Assembly: GCF_031157255.1 (NCBI RefSeq)
Contig: NZ_JAVIFX010000021.1
Coordinates: forward strand, 62,001 to 126,000
Origin: Bradyrhizobium sp. LHD-71
GTDB lineage: Bacteria; Pseudomonadota; Alphaproteobacteria; Rhizobiales; Xanthobacteraceae
Length of the DNA: 64,000 nucleotides
Direction: 5' to 3'
The position numbers and the translations under genes are program-made. Each line of letters begins with the position of its first letter. Within the stretch, counting starts at the first letter, position 1. This document shows, piece after piece, positions 16,192-24,414 of the stretch. Below the pieces are notes generated by a model. It was not told the DNA's origin, ran no database searches, and worked only from the letters and a program-made list of their open reading frames with translations.

Positions 16192-16917
16192 ATGATCGTT
16201 CAGGCCTGCCTCAACGGCGCGCGCGCACCCGATTTCCATCCGCGCCTTCCGCTTGGCGCCGAGGCAATGGCCTCGGATGCGGCCCATTGTGTCGACGCTG
16301 GCGCCGCTGAGCTGCACATTCATCCGCGTGGGCCGGATGCACGGGAGAGCCTGTCGGCCGTGGACGCAACCGTTCTTGCAGTTCGCCGCACCTGCCCCGG
16401 CACGCTCGTTGGTGTCTCGACCGGCGCCTGGATCGAGAAGGACGAGGAGCGAACGCGCCAGGCGATCGCCGATTGGCGCGAGCGGCCGGATTACGCCTCG
16501 GTGAACCTTTCGGAAGCGGACGCGCCGGCCATCATCGACCTGCTGCATCGGCGCGATATCGGCATCGAGGCAGGCCTTGCTTCCTCAGCTGATGCCGAGC
16601 GTCTGATCGGGCTTGGCGTTCATCACAGAGTCTTCCGTGTCCTGATCGAGATCAGCGAGCAGGACCTCGACGCGGCGCGCCGGATTGCCGACGATATCGC
16701 AGACAAGCTCGACGCCGCGGGCATGCGACGGCCGATCCTGCTGCACGGTTTCGACGCGACGGTGTGGCCCTTCGTCGAACTTGCACGGCAGCGTCGCTGG
16801 TCGACCCGGGTCGGTCTGGAAGACGGCAAGTTTCTCGCAGATGGATCGACGGCGTCTGACAATGCCGCGTTGGTCGCCGCCGCCGTCGCGATCTTTCGCA
16901 ACGCCACCGCCACTTGA
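16192..16917 (+). CDS. Beta-keto-acid cleavage enzyme (BKACE, DUF849)
   Basis: A 241-residue TIM-barrel protein. 'ELHIHPR' carries the two zinc histidines of the BKACE family (3-keto-5-aminohexanoate cleavage enzyme and relatives), with 'GVSTGAWI', 'SVNLSEADA' and the acidic 'RVGLEDGKFL' near the C-terminus. Most relatives are ~270-310 residues, so this is a short form. The family condenses a beta-keto acid with acetyl-CoA, releasing acetoacetate and a new CoA ester. It lies 138 bases after the MetE-like gene on the same strand, and plausibly channels the end of the pathway into CoA metabolism together with the ligase at 415. Confidence 0.82.
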   Translation: MIVQACLNGARAPDFHPRLPLGAEAMASDAAHCVDAGAAELHIHPRGPDARESLSAVDATVLAVRRTCPGTLVGVSTGAWIEKDEERTRQAIADWRERPDYASVNLSEADAPAIIDLLHRRDIGIEAGLASSADAERLIGLGVHHRVFRVLIEISEQDLDAARRIADDIADKLDAAGMRRPILLHGFDATVWPFVELARQRRWSTRVGLEDGKFLADGSTASDNAALVAAAVAIFRNATAT

Positions 16918-16942
16918 AATCGCAATGCTGCGTCAACTCGTC

Positions 16943-17424
16943 CTACGTCGACGAGCCGATCAAGCGCTCCAGCAATCGCTTCAGCTCGTTCGTCGATTTG
17001 TCGCCGTAGCTTTCGACGATGTGTGCCTCCTGGCTCATCGCCAGCGAGTTGAGGCGCGCCGTCAGCGCTTTGCCGCGGTCGGAAGAAAACATCAGGACCT
17101 TGCGACGGTCTTTCGGGTCCTGCACCCGATAGACCAAAGCATCCGACACCATACGGTCGACCATCTTTGTCAACGTCGGATGATTGAGCAGCACGGCATC
17201 GGCAAGCTCACCCATCGAATGTCCGTTGCCGTCCGAAAGGATTTTCAGGATCCGCCACTGCTCGACCGGAATGCCTTCCTTGCGTAGCCGCACCTCGAGC
17301 TGCCGGTTGATCTCCCGATTGGCTTGCGCGAGCAGCTAGGCAAGACGGTCGCTGAGCGGACGGTCGGATTTCGGCGCTTTTGCCACGATTTGCGACTTGG
17401 TTTTGACCAGCTTGAGCGAATGAA
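16943..17424 (-). pseudogene. MarR-family regulator interrupted by an in-frame TAG
   Basis: The complement of 16943-17335 reads 'LLAQANREINRQLEVRLRKE' and on through a winged helix ('HSMGELADAVLLNHPTLTKM', 'DRRKVLMFSSDRGKAL'), a standard MarR core. Upstream in the same frame 'SLKLVKTKSQIVAKAPKSDR' continues a plausible N-terminus, but a TAG stop (complement of 17336-17338) separates the two, where relatives commonly have Tyr ('YLLAQANR'). No start codon is found for the N-terminal part. Internal initiation at the GTG complementing 17291-17293 would give 116 residues lacking the dimerisation helix, so I call it broken. Confidence 0.7.
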
Positions 17425-17442
17425 TTGCGGTGCTTGCCGCAT

Positions 17443-17868
17443 CTATATGCAGACCTCGCTCATCAATCTCGTGCTGTCGCGAACGCGCGAGGTGCTCCAC
17501 GAGCAGGTCATGACCCTGCTCGGCCAATTCCGCCTGGCGGACCGAGCACAGGATGCCGCCGCGACCCTGTCGCATGGTCAGCAACAATGGCTTAGATCGC
17601 GATAGCGCTCGCCGGCAAGCCGCGGCTTCCGCTGCTGGATGAGCCGACCGGCGGCATGAGCCTGGAAGAGCGGCGGGTCACCGGCGAACTGCTGCAACCG
17701 ATCAAGACGCACTGCTCGCTGGTGATCGTCGAGCACGATCTCGATTTCATCCGCGACATCTGCGATCGGCTGACGGTGCTCGATCAGGGGCGCGTGCTGG
17801 AAACCGGCACCGTCGCCGAAATTCAGGCCAGCAAGCAAGTCCAGGAGATCTATCTGCGCCGTGCCTGA
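17443..17868 (+). pseudogene. Remnant of LivG/UrtD-type ABC ATPase
   Basis: Two frames together encode the second half of a branched-chain amino acid or urea type ATPase: 'INLVLSRTREVLHEQVMTLL' through the signature 'LSHGQQQWL' in one frame, then 'LLDEPTGGMSLEERRVTGEL' and the switch 'SLVIVEHDLDFI' in another after a shift near 17600. Walker A and the N-terminal half are missing. The signature LSHGQ-QWL is closest to UrtD, in my reading. The neighbouring ATPase remnant shows that a whole LIV/Urt transporter once stood here. Confidence 0.78.
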
Positions 17869-18508
17869 CGATCGCTTTCTCGATATCAATCATCTCGACG
17901 CCGGCTACCGACGCGGCCAGGTGCTGTTCGATGTCAGCATCCAGGTTCCCTGGCGTGGTGGCGTCGCCGTGCTGGGCGCAACGGCGCCGGCAAGACGACG
18001 CTGATGAAGACCATCGTCGGCGAGATCCGGCAGTCCAAGGGCGAATTGAAGTTCGACGGACGCGACATTGCCGGCCGCCGGGTTCGGCCGGCTGTCGGTA
18101 CGGGACAATCTCGCCGTCGGCGCGCTGTTCAACCGCGACGGGACGGCAGTCGACCGGGTGCTCGCGATCTTTCCAAAGCTCGCGCAACGGCTCGATCAGC
18201 CGGCCGGGACGTTGTCCGGCGGCGAACGAAAGATGCTCGCGATCGGGCGGGCGATGCTGGGCAATCCGAAGCTGCTATTGCTGGACGAGCCGACCGAGGG
18301 CGTCTGGATCGGCGTCATCGACGAGATCACCGACCGCCTGCGCGAATTGGCGAAAGCGATCGCCGTCGTGATCGTCGAACAGCATCTCGATCTGGCGCTC
18401 GGCGTCGCGAACTATGCCTATGTGCTCGACCGCGGCCGCGTCGCGCTGCATGGGCAGCCCGAATCGGTGCGCAACGATCCGGAACTGCTGCGGTGCCTCG
18501 CGCCCTGA
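17861..18508 (+). pseudogene. Remnant of LivF/UrtE-type ABC ATPase
   Basis: Begins GTG (VPDDRFLDINHLDAGYRRGQ), overlapping the preceding remnant as intact livG-livF pairs do. At about 17976 one base is missing: restoring it gives Walker A G-R-N-G-A-G-K-T-T followed by LMKTIVGEI, while the actual frame ends in TGA at 18001-18003. A second lesion near 18080 removes about 20 residues before 'LSVRDNLAVGALF'. The last part is well kept: 'LSGGERKMLAIGRAMLGNPK', 'LLLLDEPTEGVW' and 'VVIVEQHLDLAL'. The gene cannot make a working ATPase. Confidence 0.8.
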
Positions 18509-18549
18509 GGGAACGCGTGCCTGTGCCGTTTCGGGAAAGATCCCTTCGA

Positions 18550-18675
18550 TCAGCCGGTTGGCCACCACGAGAGATCGTCCGACCACAGGTAGATCCCGAC
18601 CGCCGCCAGGCACATGAGAACGCCGAGCCAGAAGATCGGCGAGTGATGGATCGGTTTCGTCTCTTGCCTTTTCAC
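18550..18675 (-). CDS. Small single-span membrane protein (41 aa)
   Basis: Reads VKRQETKPIHHSPIFWLGVL then MCLAAVGIYLWSDDLSWWPTG. A GTG start has GGAGG ten bases upstream. One hydrophobic segment (residues 14-30) is followed by an aromatic-rich tail, so a membrane-anchored microprotein is likely. It lies in the gap after the decayed ATPases, on the opposite strand. Function unknown. Confidence 0.55.
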   Translation of the reverse strand: MKRQETKPIHHSPIFWLGVLMCLAAVGIYLWSDDLSWWPTG

Positions 18676-18859
18676 CGCACGGGCGCCTCCGAATTGCCTC
18701 AAGCAAGGCTATCCGGCGGCGCCGCGCCGCTCAAGCGGTGGCCGCTGATGCAGTCTTGCATCAGTTTGCAACGAACTCGGCAGCACGATCGTTTTGCCTT
18801 TGACTGTGCAAGTCGGTTTTCGTCTTCTGGCTCCGGTTGGGCGGCCAAGGAAAACAACC

Positions 18860-18943
18860 ATGTTCGAAGTTCTCATTGCGTTTCTCGGCCTGTCGAGCGT
18901 CGGCATCTTCGCGGCCCACACGATCGACGCGTTGCGGACCTGA
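18860..18943 (+). CDS. Small single-span membrane protein (27 aa)
   Basis: Reads MFEVLIAFLGLSSVGIFAAH then TIDALRT. AAGGA precedes the ATG by about eight bases. It is one membrane helix with a short polar tail. Similar tiny proteins are, as far as I recall, common in Bradyrhizobium genomes. Function unknown. Confidence 0.5.
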   Translation: MFEVLIAFLGLSSVGIFAAHTIDALRT

Positions 18944-19012
18944 TCGGCTTGAACAGGCGTTTTGGCGGCGCCGAGGCAGGCGTCTTCCGGACTCGTGCTT
19001 GCTGGTCGAGGC

Positions 19013-19207
19013 TCAAACCTCGTCAGGTGTGTCGTCCTCATCATCCCAGTCGTCCTCAGACGGGAAATGATGCAGGAAACCGATTCGGTCCGGCAGGTCC
19101 TTCGCGTTCAGGCTCGGCGTGAGGTATTCCTCCCGCGGCGGACGGTCGATCGACAGTTTCTTCGTGACCGAGCGCCGGATCGGCCGACCAGAGGGATGGC
19201 GGCGCAT
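19013..19207 (-). CDS. Hypothetical phage-region protein, acidic C-terminus
   Basis: A 64-residue protein with a basic N-terminus (MRRHPSGRPIRRSVTKKL) and a very acidic tail (SEDDWDDEDDTPDEV). It ends the minus-strand lysis run, three bases after the stop of the gene at 19211. No family recognised. The co-directional tight packing supports it being real. Confidence 0.5.
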   Translation of the reverse strand: MRRHPSGRPIRRSVTKKLSIDRPPREEYLTPSLNAKDLPDRIGFLHHFPSEDDWDDEDDTPDEV

Positions 19208-19210
19208 GGG

Positions 19211-19429
19211 TCACCTCCGCTCGAGGTTGTCGAGGCGGCGGTCGTGGTCCTTCAGCCGCTCGTCGGTCCGCGCCGCCTGGATGATCACGGTCGAGAGCTT
19301 TTCCACATTCCTCTCCAGCGCGTTCAGCCGGTAGTCAGTAAGATAGAGACTCGCTCCGACGACGACGATGACGCCGCCGAGGGAGATGAGGTGGCCGAGA
19401 TTGATGGTCGGATCGAAGCGCGGCGTCAT
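19211..19429 (-). CDS. Small membrane protein with coiled-coil tail, lysis cassette
   Basis: 72 residues from MTPRFDPTINLGHLI. One transmembrane helix (about residues 11-31) is followed by a charged amphipathic helix ('ALERNVEKLSTVIIQAARTD' and on) likely to form a coiled coil. This layout resembles phage spanin inner-membrane subunits or holin accessory proteins. The ATG overlaps the upstream holin-like gene stop by four bases. The specific lysis role is inferred from position only. Confidence 0.6.
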   Translation of the reverse strand: MTPRFDPTINLGHLISLGGVIVVVGASLYLTDYRLNALERNVEKLSTVIIQAARTDERLKDHDRRLDNLERR

Positions 19430-19809
19430 TTGCGGATAATCCTTGCGACGTTTTCGAAGCCGCGCTTGCCGACGTAGAATAGCATGACCCAGCCGGCCCA
19501 TTCCGCGCCATGCCCGGTGATGCTGTCGGTGACGCCGAGGCTCAAGACCTTGTCCCAGACGATGATCTTGCCGAAATAGATCACCATGATGTAGCCGAAC
19601 AGGTTGGTCGGCTCGTACCAGCGCCCGATCAGCGCGCGCTTGTATTCGCTCGACACCTCCGCTTCGCGCCGCTGCACGTCGAGCTCACGCGCCGCAAGCT
19701 CCGCCGCGATCGTCTCCGACGTGGTGCCGGCCTGCAGCTTCGCCGTGTACGCCCTGATCGCCGCATTGACGATCGGCCCGCCAAGGAAGGAAAGGATCGC
19801 AGACCACAT
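19426..19809 (-). CDS. Putative phage holin-like membrane protein
   Basis: 127 residues from MWSAILSFLGGPIVNAAIRA. An N-terminal hydrophobic segment, a long charged helix ('ELAARELDVQRREAEVSSEY') and two C-terminal hydrophobic segments ('LFGYIMVIYFGKIIVW', 'WAGWVMLFYVGKRGFENVAR'). It is coupled (ATGA overlap) to the muramidase upstream, where phages place holins. I infer holin function from membrane topology and neighbourhood. Confidence 0.62.
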   Translation of the reverse strand: MWSAILSFLGGPIVNAAIRAYTAKLQAGTTSETIAAELAARELDVQRREAEVSSEYKRALIGRWYEPTNLFGYIMVIYFGKIIVWDKVLSLGVTDSITGHGAEWAGWVMLFYVGKRGFENVARIIRK

Positions 19810-20660
19810 CAGGCGGCTACTCCTTGCGGCAGATCGAGCGCATCGGCAAGCGCCCTTCCCTTGCGCGCGGCATACCAGCGCCAGGCAATGCCGCCGGCCA
19901 TCAGGACAATGCCGGCGACGACGAGCATGGTCACGACCGTTGCGATGAGCGTGCTCGCGCCGGCCAGCGGTTCGAGCTGTTCGCGCGCTGAACTGAGCGC
20001 GCCGCCGAGACCGCCGGTGACGAGCCCGCCTCCGGTCGCCGCGTCCGCCGCGCCCTTGCCCGGCAACGTCTTCGCCTCGCGCACCGGCGCCTTGCCCGTC
20101 GGGCCGGCCATCGTTTCGATCGGCACAGCACCGAGCCCCAGCGCCCAGGACTTGCCGACCTTGCGCACGCCGGCGACGCGTCCGCTCCAGCCCTTGCCGA
20201 AGCGCGGCCAGGTCTTCAGAGCCCGCAGAAAGCTCAGTCGGCGATCGCAGATCGCATCGATGAGGTCCACAGGACGGCCATGGGCCAGCACCGCGGCAAG
20301 CGTCGCCTGCCCAATCTGGCCATCGACCACGACGTCGCCGAGCGCACGCTGCAGCCATTTGATCGACTGCGATGGGCCCGAGTTCACCGCGCCATCGAAC
20401 AGCACATAGTCCAGGCCAGGCGGCAACTCGTCACCTTTCACGGCGTCCCAGTACTGCAGGCGGTAGATCTCCGCGACTTCGGCGCCGCCAATCTGGCGTA
20501 CGTCCCGCACCGGCAGACCTTTGCGGACGCGATAGGCGTCATAGACCCGGTAGGTGATACCTTTGTTGGTCGCACCGCCGGGATCGAGCGCGTCGTTGAC
20601 GTAACCGCCCTCATGCGCAAGCACGCGCGGCAGCGCACGGGCAAATCCTGAGGCTGTCAT
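19809..20660 (-). CDS. Phage endolysin, glycoside hydrolase family 108 muramidase
   Basis: 283 residues from MTASGFARALPRVLAHEGGY. The catalytic signature EGGYVNDALDPGGATNKGIT (Glu in E-G-G-Y) is that of GH108 N-acetylmuramidases. A PG-binding-3 type domain follows ('VLFDGAVNSGPSQSIKWLQR' through 'DAICDRRLSFLR'). The C-terminus adds a low-complexity linker and a membrane span ('VTMLVVAGIVLMAGGIAWRW'), so the enzyme may be tethered. It cuts peptidoglycan at lysis. Overlaps its neighbours on both sides by ATGA junctions. Confidence 0.88.
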   Translation of the reverse strand: MTASGFARALPRVLAHEGGYVNDALDPGGATNKGITYRVYDAYRVRKGLPVRDVRQIGGAEVAEIYRLQYWDAVKGDELPPGLDYVLFDGAVNSGPSQSIKWLQRALGDVVVDGQIGQATLAAVLAHGRPVDLIDAICDRRLSFLRALKTWPRFGKGWSGRVAGVRKVGKSWALGLGAVPIETMAGPTGKAPVREAKTLPGKGAADAATGGGLVTGGLGGALSSAREQLEPLAGASTLIATVVTMLVVAGIVLMAGGIAWRWYAARKGRALADALDLPQGVAA

Positions 20661-20782
20661 CGGATCACCAGCACCAGCACGATCGCAGCGACCGCGCCCC
20701 ATCCCGCCTTCTGCGGATTGGCCGCAATCCAGTCGACCGCCTCGCGGTAGCCCGCCTTGGCCTTGTTGATGACGTCGGTCAT
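20657..20782 (-). CDS. Small phage membrane protein, first gene of lysis cassette
   Basis: 41 residues: MTDVINKAKAGYREAVDWIA then ANPQKAGWGAVAAIVLVLVIR. An amphipathic helix is followed by a C-terminal membrane anchor. AGGAGAG precedes the ATG. It overlaps the endolysin start by ATGA. Small cationic one-span proteins here may be holin or antiholin partners. A decayed copy lies at 23061-23146. Confidence 0.65.
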   Translation of the reverse strand: MTDVINKAKAGYREAVDWIAANPQKAGWGAVAAIVLVLVIR

Positions 20783-20806
20783 GTAATGCTCTCCTTTTCG
20801 GGCATG

Positions 20807-20830
20807 AAAAAAGCCGCCCGGAGGGCGGCT
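20807..20830 (-). terminator. Rho-independent terminator upstream of lysis cassette
   Basis: On the minus strand AGCCGCCC-TCC-GGGCGGCT (approximate loop) is followed by a run of six T. It lies between the tail genes and the lysis genes, so lysis may need read-through or its own promoter. Confidence 0.75.
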
Positions 20831-20895
20831 GTGGGTGGGGCGATTGCTCGCCGGTATCAGCTGGGCTAGCGTCCTCCATCAGTGATGGGGGAGGC

Positions 20896-22920
20896 ATGCG
20901 CCACCATTTGTCTCGCCTGCGTCACCTCGCAGGCCTATCAGTCTGCACCGTCAATGCGATCTTCGGCGTCTTCTGGGTGGCGAGCGCAATAATGTGCCTC
21001 GCAGCGATCCTGTATGCTGCAACGATCATTTGGAGCGCGCTCAAGGGCGATGCGTTGCCGACTGGAACAGTCGTCGGTACCTGGCCTCTTGTCGGACGAG
21101 TTTGGGATCTGTCCCCCTTCTCAAGTCACGCAATATTCGCATCCGCAGCCATCGGCTGCGCCTTAGCGTGGTTTGCGTCTACTACAGCTCCAGCAACCAA
21201 ACGCTATCGAGTTCTTGAAGAGCGGATAACAGCATTTTGGACGTGGGCTGCGTGGCCGCTCGTCTCACTGCTGATGCTCTTCCAGCTTTCGGGAGGAGGG
21301 TGGGCCGGGCGCTATTCGCCACACGAAATGCATTACATGAGCATCGCAGGGCTAATTCCATACTCAGATGCTCGCACCTATTACTCTGCCCCTTTCGAGA
21401 GCATCTACGAAGGCGCATGGAATTGGATTGCAGCGCAACGGCCGCTGGCGGCCGCCTTTCGAACTGTCCTCGTTGTCCTGAGCGCGAACTCTTACACGAC
21501 GACCATTGTCGTGCAGACTCTATTACTCGGATTCGCGATCGTGCTCAGCGCCCGCTCTGTCGCAAAATCATACGGACCGTGGGTCGCACTAGGCTTCACC
21601 GGGCTTGCCATCGGTCTTGCACGCCCCTTCCTTCCAACGATGTTGACGGAGTCGCTTGGCCTCTTTTGGGCATTGATCTCGCTTGCATTGTTCTTGCAGT
21701 CATTTCGACTTCGTTCGGAGCTAACTTGCGCTTTCGGCTACGCAGCTCTTTGCCTTGGCTTGCTCACTCGCATGGGCAGCATGTTTACAATACCGACGGT
21801 CGCGATCTGGATGGTCGCTGCCTTCGGTAAGCCAGGACAGCGAGTGCGGTTTCTCGCAGTGAGCCTGCTTGCTTTCGCAAGCGTTCTGGGCATGAGCTAT
21901 GCTTTGGGACTTCTTTTCTCGACGTCGCCCGGCAACCTCGGCGGCAATTTCTCTTACACGTTGTGCGGATTGGCGCGCGGAACAAGTTGGCTCGAATGCA
22001 AAGTCACTTTTGCGAGCGAGCTAAACGAACTGTCGGTCGATCCCGCTGCCCAAAATGCTCTGCTGCGAAACATTGCCATTACTGCCATCGTGGCTCAGCC
22101 AACCATTCTGCTCAGCACGCTCTACGAGACGATGTACGCCTATGTCGAGAACATCCCTCGCTTTTTCATCGTCCAGTATGGAGCCCTTTTCTGGCCACCG
22201 CACATCGTCGTGCAACTCACTGTATTGGCGCTTTTGCCAGGATGGATTTACTTTGTTTTCGCACGCAAGCGACTATTAGAAACGACATTCTTCCTGACAG
22301 TCCTCGCCAGCGTCATATTGTCCGCGGCGATCGCATTCCGCGACGACGGAGGGCGCGTACTCACGGTCACCCATCCCTTCGTTGCGTTGATCCTAGCACT
22401 TGGCCTCTCTAGCCCGACAAACCGCACGGACCCCAGACCTACGCCGGAATCTTGGCAACCGTTGGCCGCTGGATTGGTAGTCGCTTCGTTGCTTATCATC
22501 GTCCCGGTCATTGTCAGGCTGTCGTCCAGACCAGCAGAGCGAGTGATCGCCATTAATTCGCGCGACGCTAGTTCGCCCCTCGTTCTATCGCGCCCAGCCC
22601 TTACCGGCTTTCTCGTGCAGCCAAATGGTTCTCCACTTCGGCGTGACGTTCCTTCACTGCATCAAAGTGCGCTGGAAGCCATCGTTGAAAGAACGGGTAT
22701 AGAGAAAGAGCTCGGGCCATTTGTTGCCGCCATCGCAGCCCGCGTACCCGTCGCATTGGTCTATGCACCTCGCTTTAATGGCCCAGCTTCAACCAATCTG
22801 TTCATTGTTCCGGAAGAGGTGCTCACAAGGAATGAGCTGAAAGCTTGGCAGTTTGAGCTGGACACGGGCGAGAAACAGTCTGAGGTTTCGATCGTCAAGC
22901 GCGCGACACCACGGCCATAG
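20896..22920 (+). CDS. Large polytopic membrane protein, phage cargo (possible GT-C-type glycosyltransferase)
   Basis: 674 residues with roughly 11-13 hydrophobic segments and a soluble C-terminal region of about 130 residues. A loop after the second or third helix reads 'YSPHEMHYMSIAGLIPYSDA', an arrangement reminiscent of the acidic loop of GT-C glycosyltransferases, but the family is not certain. It is oriented against the phage genes and is less GC-rich than its surroundings to my eye, both signs of recent acquisition. GGGGGAGGC lies before the ATG. Temperate phages often carry such genes to glycosylate host O-antigen and block superinfection. Confidence 0.65.
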   Translation: MRHHLSRLRHLAGLSVCTVNAIFGVFWVASAIMCLAAILYAATIIWSALKGDALPTGTVVGTWPLVGRVWDLSPFSSHAIFASAAIGCALAWFASTTAPATKRYRVLEERITAFWTWAAWPLVSLLMLFQLSGGGWAGRYSPHEMHYMSIAGLIPYSDARTYYSAPFESIYEGAWNWIAAQRPLAAAFRTVLVVLSANSYTTTIVVQTLLLGFAIVLSARSVAKSYGPWVALGFTGLAIGLARPFLPTMLTESLGLFWALISLALFLQSFRLRSELTCAFGYAALCLGLLTRMGSMFTIPTVAIWMVAAFGKPGQRVRFLAVSLLAFASVLGMSYALGLLFSTSPGNLGGNFSYTLCGLARGTSWLECKVTFASELNELSVDPAAQNALLRNIAITAIVAQPTILLSTLYETMYAYVENIPRFFIVQYGALFWPPHIVVQLTVLALLPGWIYFVFARKRLLETTFFLTVLASVILSAAIAFRDDGGRVLTVTHPFVALILALGLSSPTNRTDPRPTPESWQPLAAGLVVASLLIIVPVIVRLSSRPAERVIAINSRDASSPLVLSRPALTGFLVQPNGSPLRRDVPSLHQSALEAIVERTGIEKELGPFVAAIAARVPVALVYAPRFNGPASTNLFIVPEEVLTRNELKAWQFELDTGEKQSEVSIVKRATPRP

Positions 22921-23060
22921 CGCGCTGTCCCGCTAGCGCAGCCGAGGGCGGCGACCGAACTTCGAGCCATGTCACTCCTTAGAGTCCTAAATGGCGTCTA
23001 CAAGTCGTGCCTGCCGCCAGATCCCTGGACTGGCATCGGTGCAGCCTGTGGCTGCCGAAG

Positions 23061-23190
23061 GCCCACCCCGCCTCTGCCGATTGGCCGCGATCCAATCGGT
23101 GGAATTGCTATAGCTGGACCCAGCCTCATTGCGACGTTCGTCATGTGATGCTCTTCTTTCGCGTATAAAAAAAGCCGCCCGAAGGCGGCT
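23061..23190. repeat. Decayed duplicate of the lysis-gene start and terminator
   Basis: This stretch resembles 20697-20830 along its length: GATTGGCCGC, an ATCCARTCG block, CGTCATGTRATGCTC, then a terminator hairpin. Between the first block and the start codon it is one base shorter (67 versus 68), so the small membrane protein is frameshifted. It separates the membrane-protein gene from the methyltransferase gene. The terminator part (23167-23190, minus strand) remains intact. Confidence 0.75.
23167..23190 (-). terminator. Second copy of the phage terminator hairpin
   Basis: Read on the minus strand, AGCCGCC pairs with GGCGGCT and is followed by seven T. Same hairpin as 20807-20830 with a shortened loop region. 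Confidence 0.7.
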
Positions 23191-23273
23191 GGGATGGCTC
23201 GGTCGATACGAGGCCTATTGCCCGCCTCAGTTGATTTCGCTAAGGATCTGGCCTCATCCAGAGCGCTCAAAAG

Positions 23274-24185
23274 ATGGCTTCAAGACTGCTTCAGTTGAAA
23301 AACGTGCGTCATCATGCCGGCGCCAGCTTCATCGCTGATGTCGATATCGACGGTGACAGCATGGAGAATCCTGCTGCATCTTTGGTACGTCTATTTGAAA
23401 ACGGCCTCGAAATTGGCCCTGCACACTCGCCCCACGCGGACATTGAGAATGCGGGTAGCGGCCGTTTCTGCCACTGGTATAAGCAGCTTTACTTCTCATC
23501 ATCCGACGCAACGTCACCGTTGAAAAGCGATTATACTTACACGGCCCTGGTTGAAGAATCCTCGCGCACGGCAATTCAGAAGCCAACCTTCTTGGCACTG
23601 CAGAGCGGAGTTCTGCGTTATCCTTACAAAGACGTCTGGTGTTGCAAGAGCCCCATAGACATGGCTCTTTATCAGATGCTCATCTGGCGCGAAAAGCCAC
23701 GGACGATCTTAGAACTCGGAACGTTAGAGGGCGGCAGCGCTCTTTGGTTTGCCGATCTCTTTCGCGCATACAACATCGACGGACACGTTTACTCGTTGGA
23801 CATTGTCTCGAACTCGAAGGTCAAAGACCCTCTCGTCACGTTTCATCAAGGAGACGTTCTCGATCTTAAGCGATCTTGGCCGCTAGAGTGGATTAAGCGT
23901 CTTCCCCGCCCAATCCTTGCGATCGAAGACTCGGGACACCAGTTCGAGATGTCCGCCGCTGTGATCGCGTATATGGCAGAAGCGCTGCGACCCGGCGAAT
24001 ATCTCGTTGTCGAGGATGGGATCGCCACCCCGATGGGTGAGGATGCGCAGTTCAACGGTGGTCCATTGCGAGCAATCGACGAGTTTCTTAAATCAAGATC
24101 GGAATTCACCATCGACCGCGAGTTTTGCGATTTCTTTGGACGAAACGTTACATGGAGCGTTGATGGCTTCCTTCGACGGACCTAG
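23274..24185 (+). CDS. CmcI / rhamnosyl O-methyltransferase-like SAM-dependent methyltransferase, phage cargo
   Basis: 303 residues. The C-terminal 200 carry a Rossmann methyltransferase core: 'ILELGTLEGGSALWFADLFR' (SAM-binding loop), 'HVYSLDI', 'FHQGDVLDL', then 'LAIEDSGHQFEMSAAVIAYM' and 'LVVEDGIATPMG', matching the cephalosporin hydroxylase / rhamnosyl O-methyltransferase family. The first ~100 residues are not recognised. In bacteria such enzymes methylate sugars of lipopolysaccharide or glycolipid. With the polytopic protein at 20896 it suggests a phage-carried surface-modification module. The start ATG at 23274 lacks a strong ribosome site. Confidence 0.75.
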   Translation: MASRLLQLKNVRHHAGASFIADVDIDGDSMENPAASLVRLFENGLEIGPAHSPHADIENAGSGRFCHWYKQLYFSSSDATSPLKSDYTYTALVEESSRTAIQKPTFLALQSGVLRYPYKDVWCCKSPIDMALYQMLIWREKPRTILELGTLEGGSALWFADLFRAYNIDGHVYSLDIVSNSKVKDPLVTFHQGDVLDLKRSWPLEWIKRLPRPILAIEDSGHQFEMSAAVIAYMAEALRPGEYLVVEDGIATPMGEDAQFNGGPLRAIDEFLKSRSEFTIDREFCDFFGRNVTWSVDGFLRRT

Positions 24186-24414
24186 CTATGACGCATTTGT
24201 TGGTTTGCGCCAATCGTCAATTTTCTTAGCGCACTTTACAATGCTCGCGTACCGAAGGTACTCGCACCACTGGAACCCACCCCTGCCGAAGCGGGACATC
24301 AACGGCAGTTGTGACCGAAGCAACTGGCATGTGTGGCGTTGCTGATATAACGGCCGATGGCAATACAAGCGGGATCCAGCATACGAGAAGGTTTCTCAGG
24401 CTCGCGAGTGGTGA

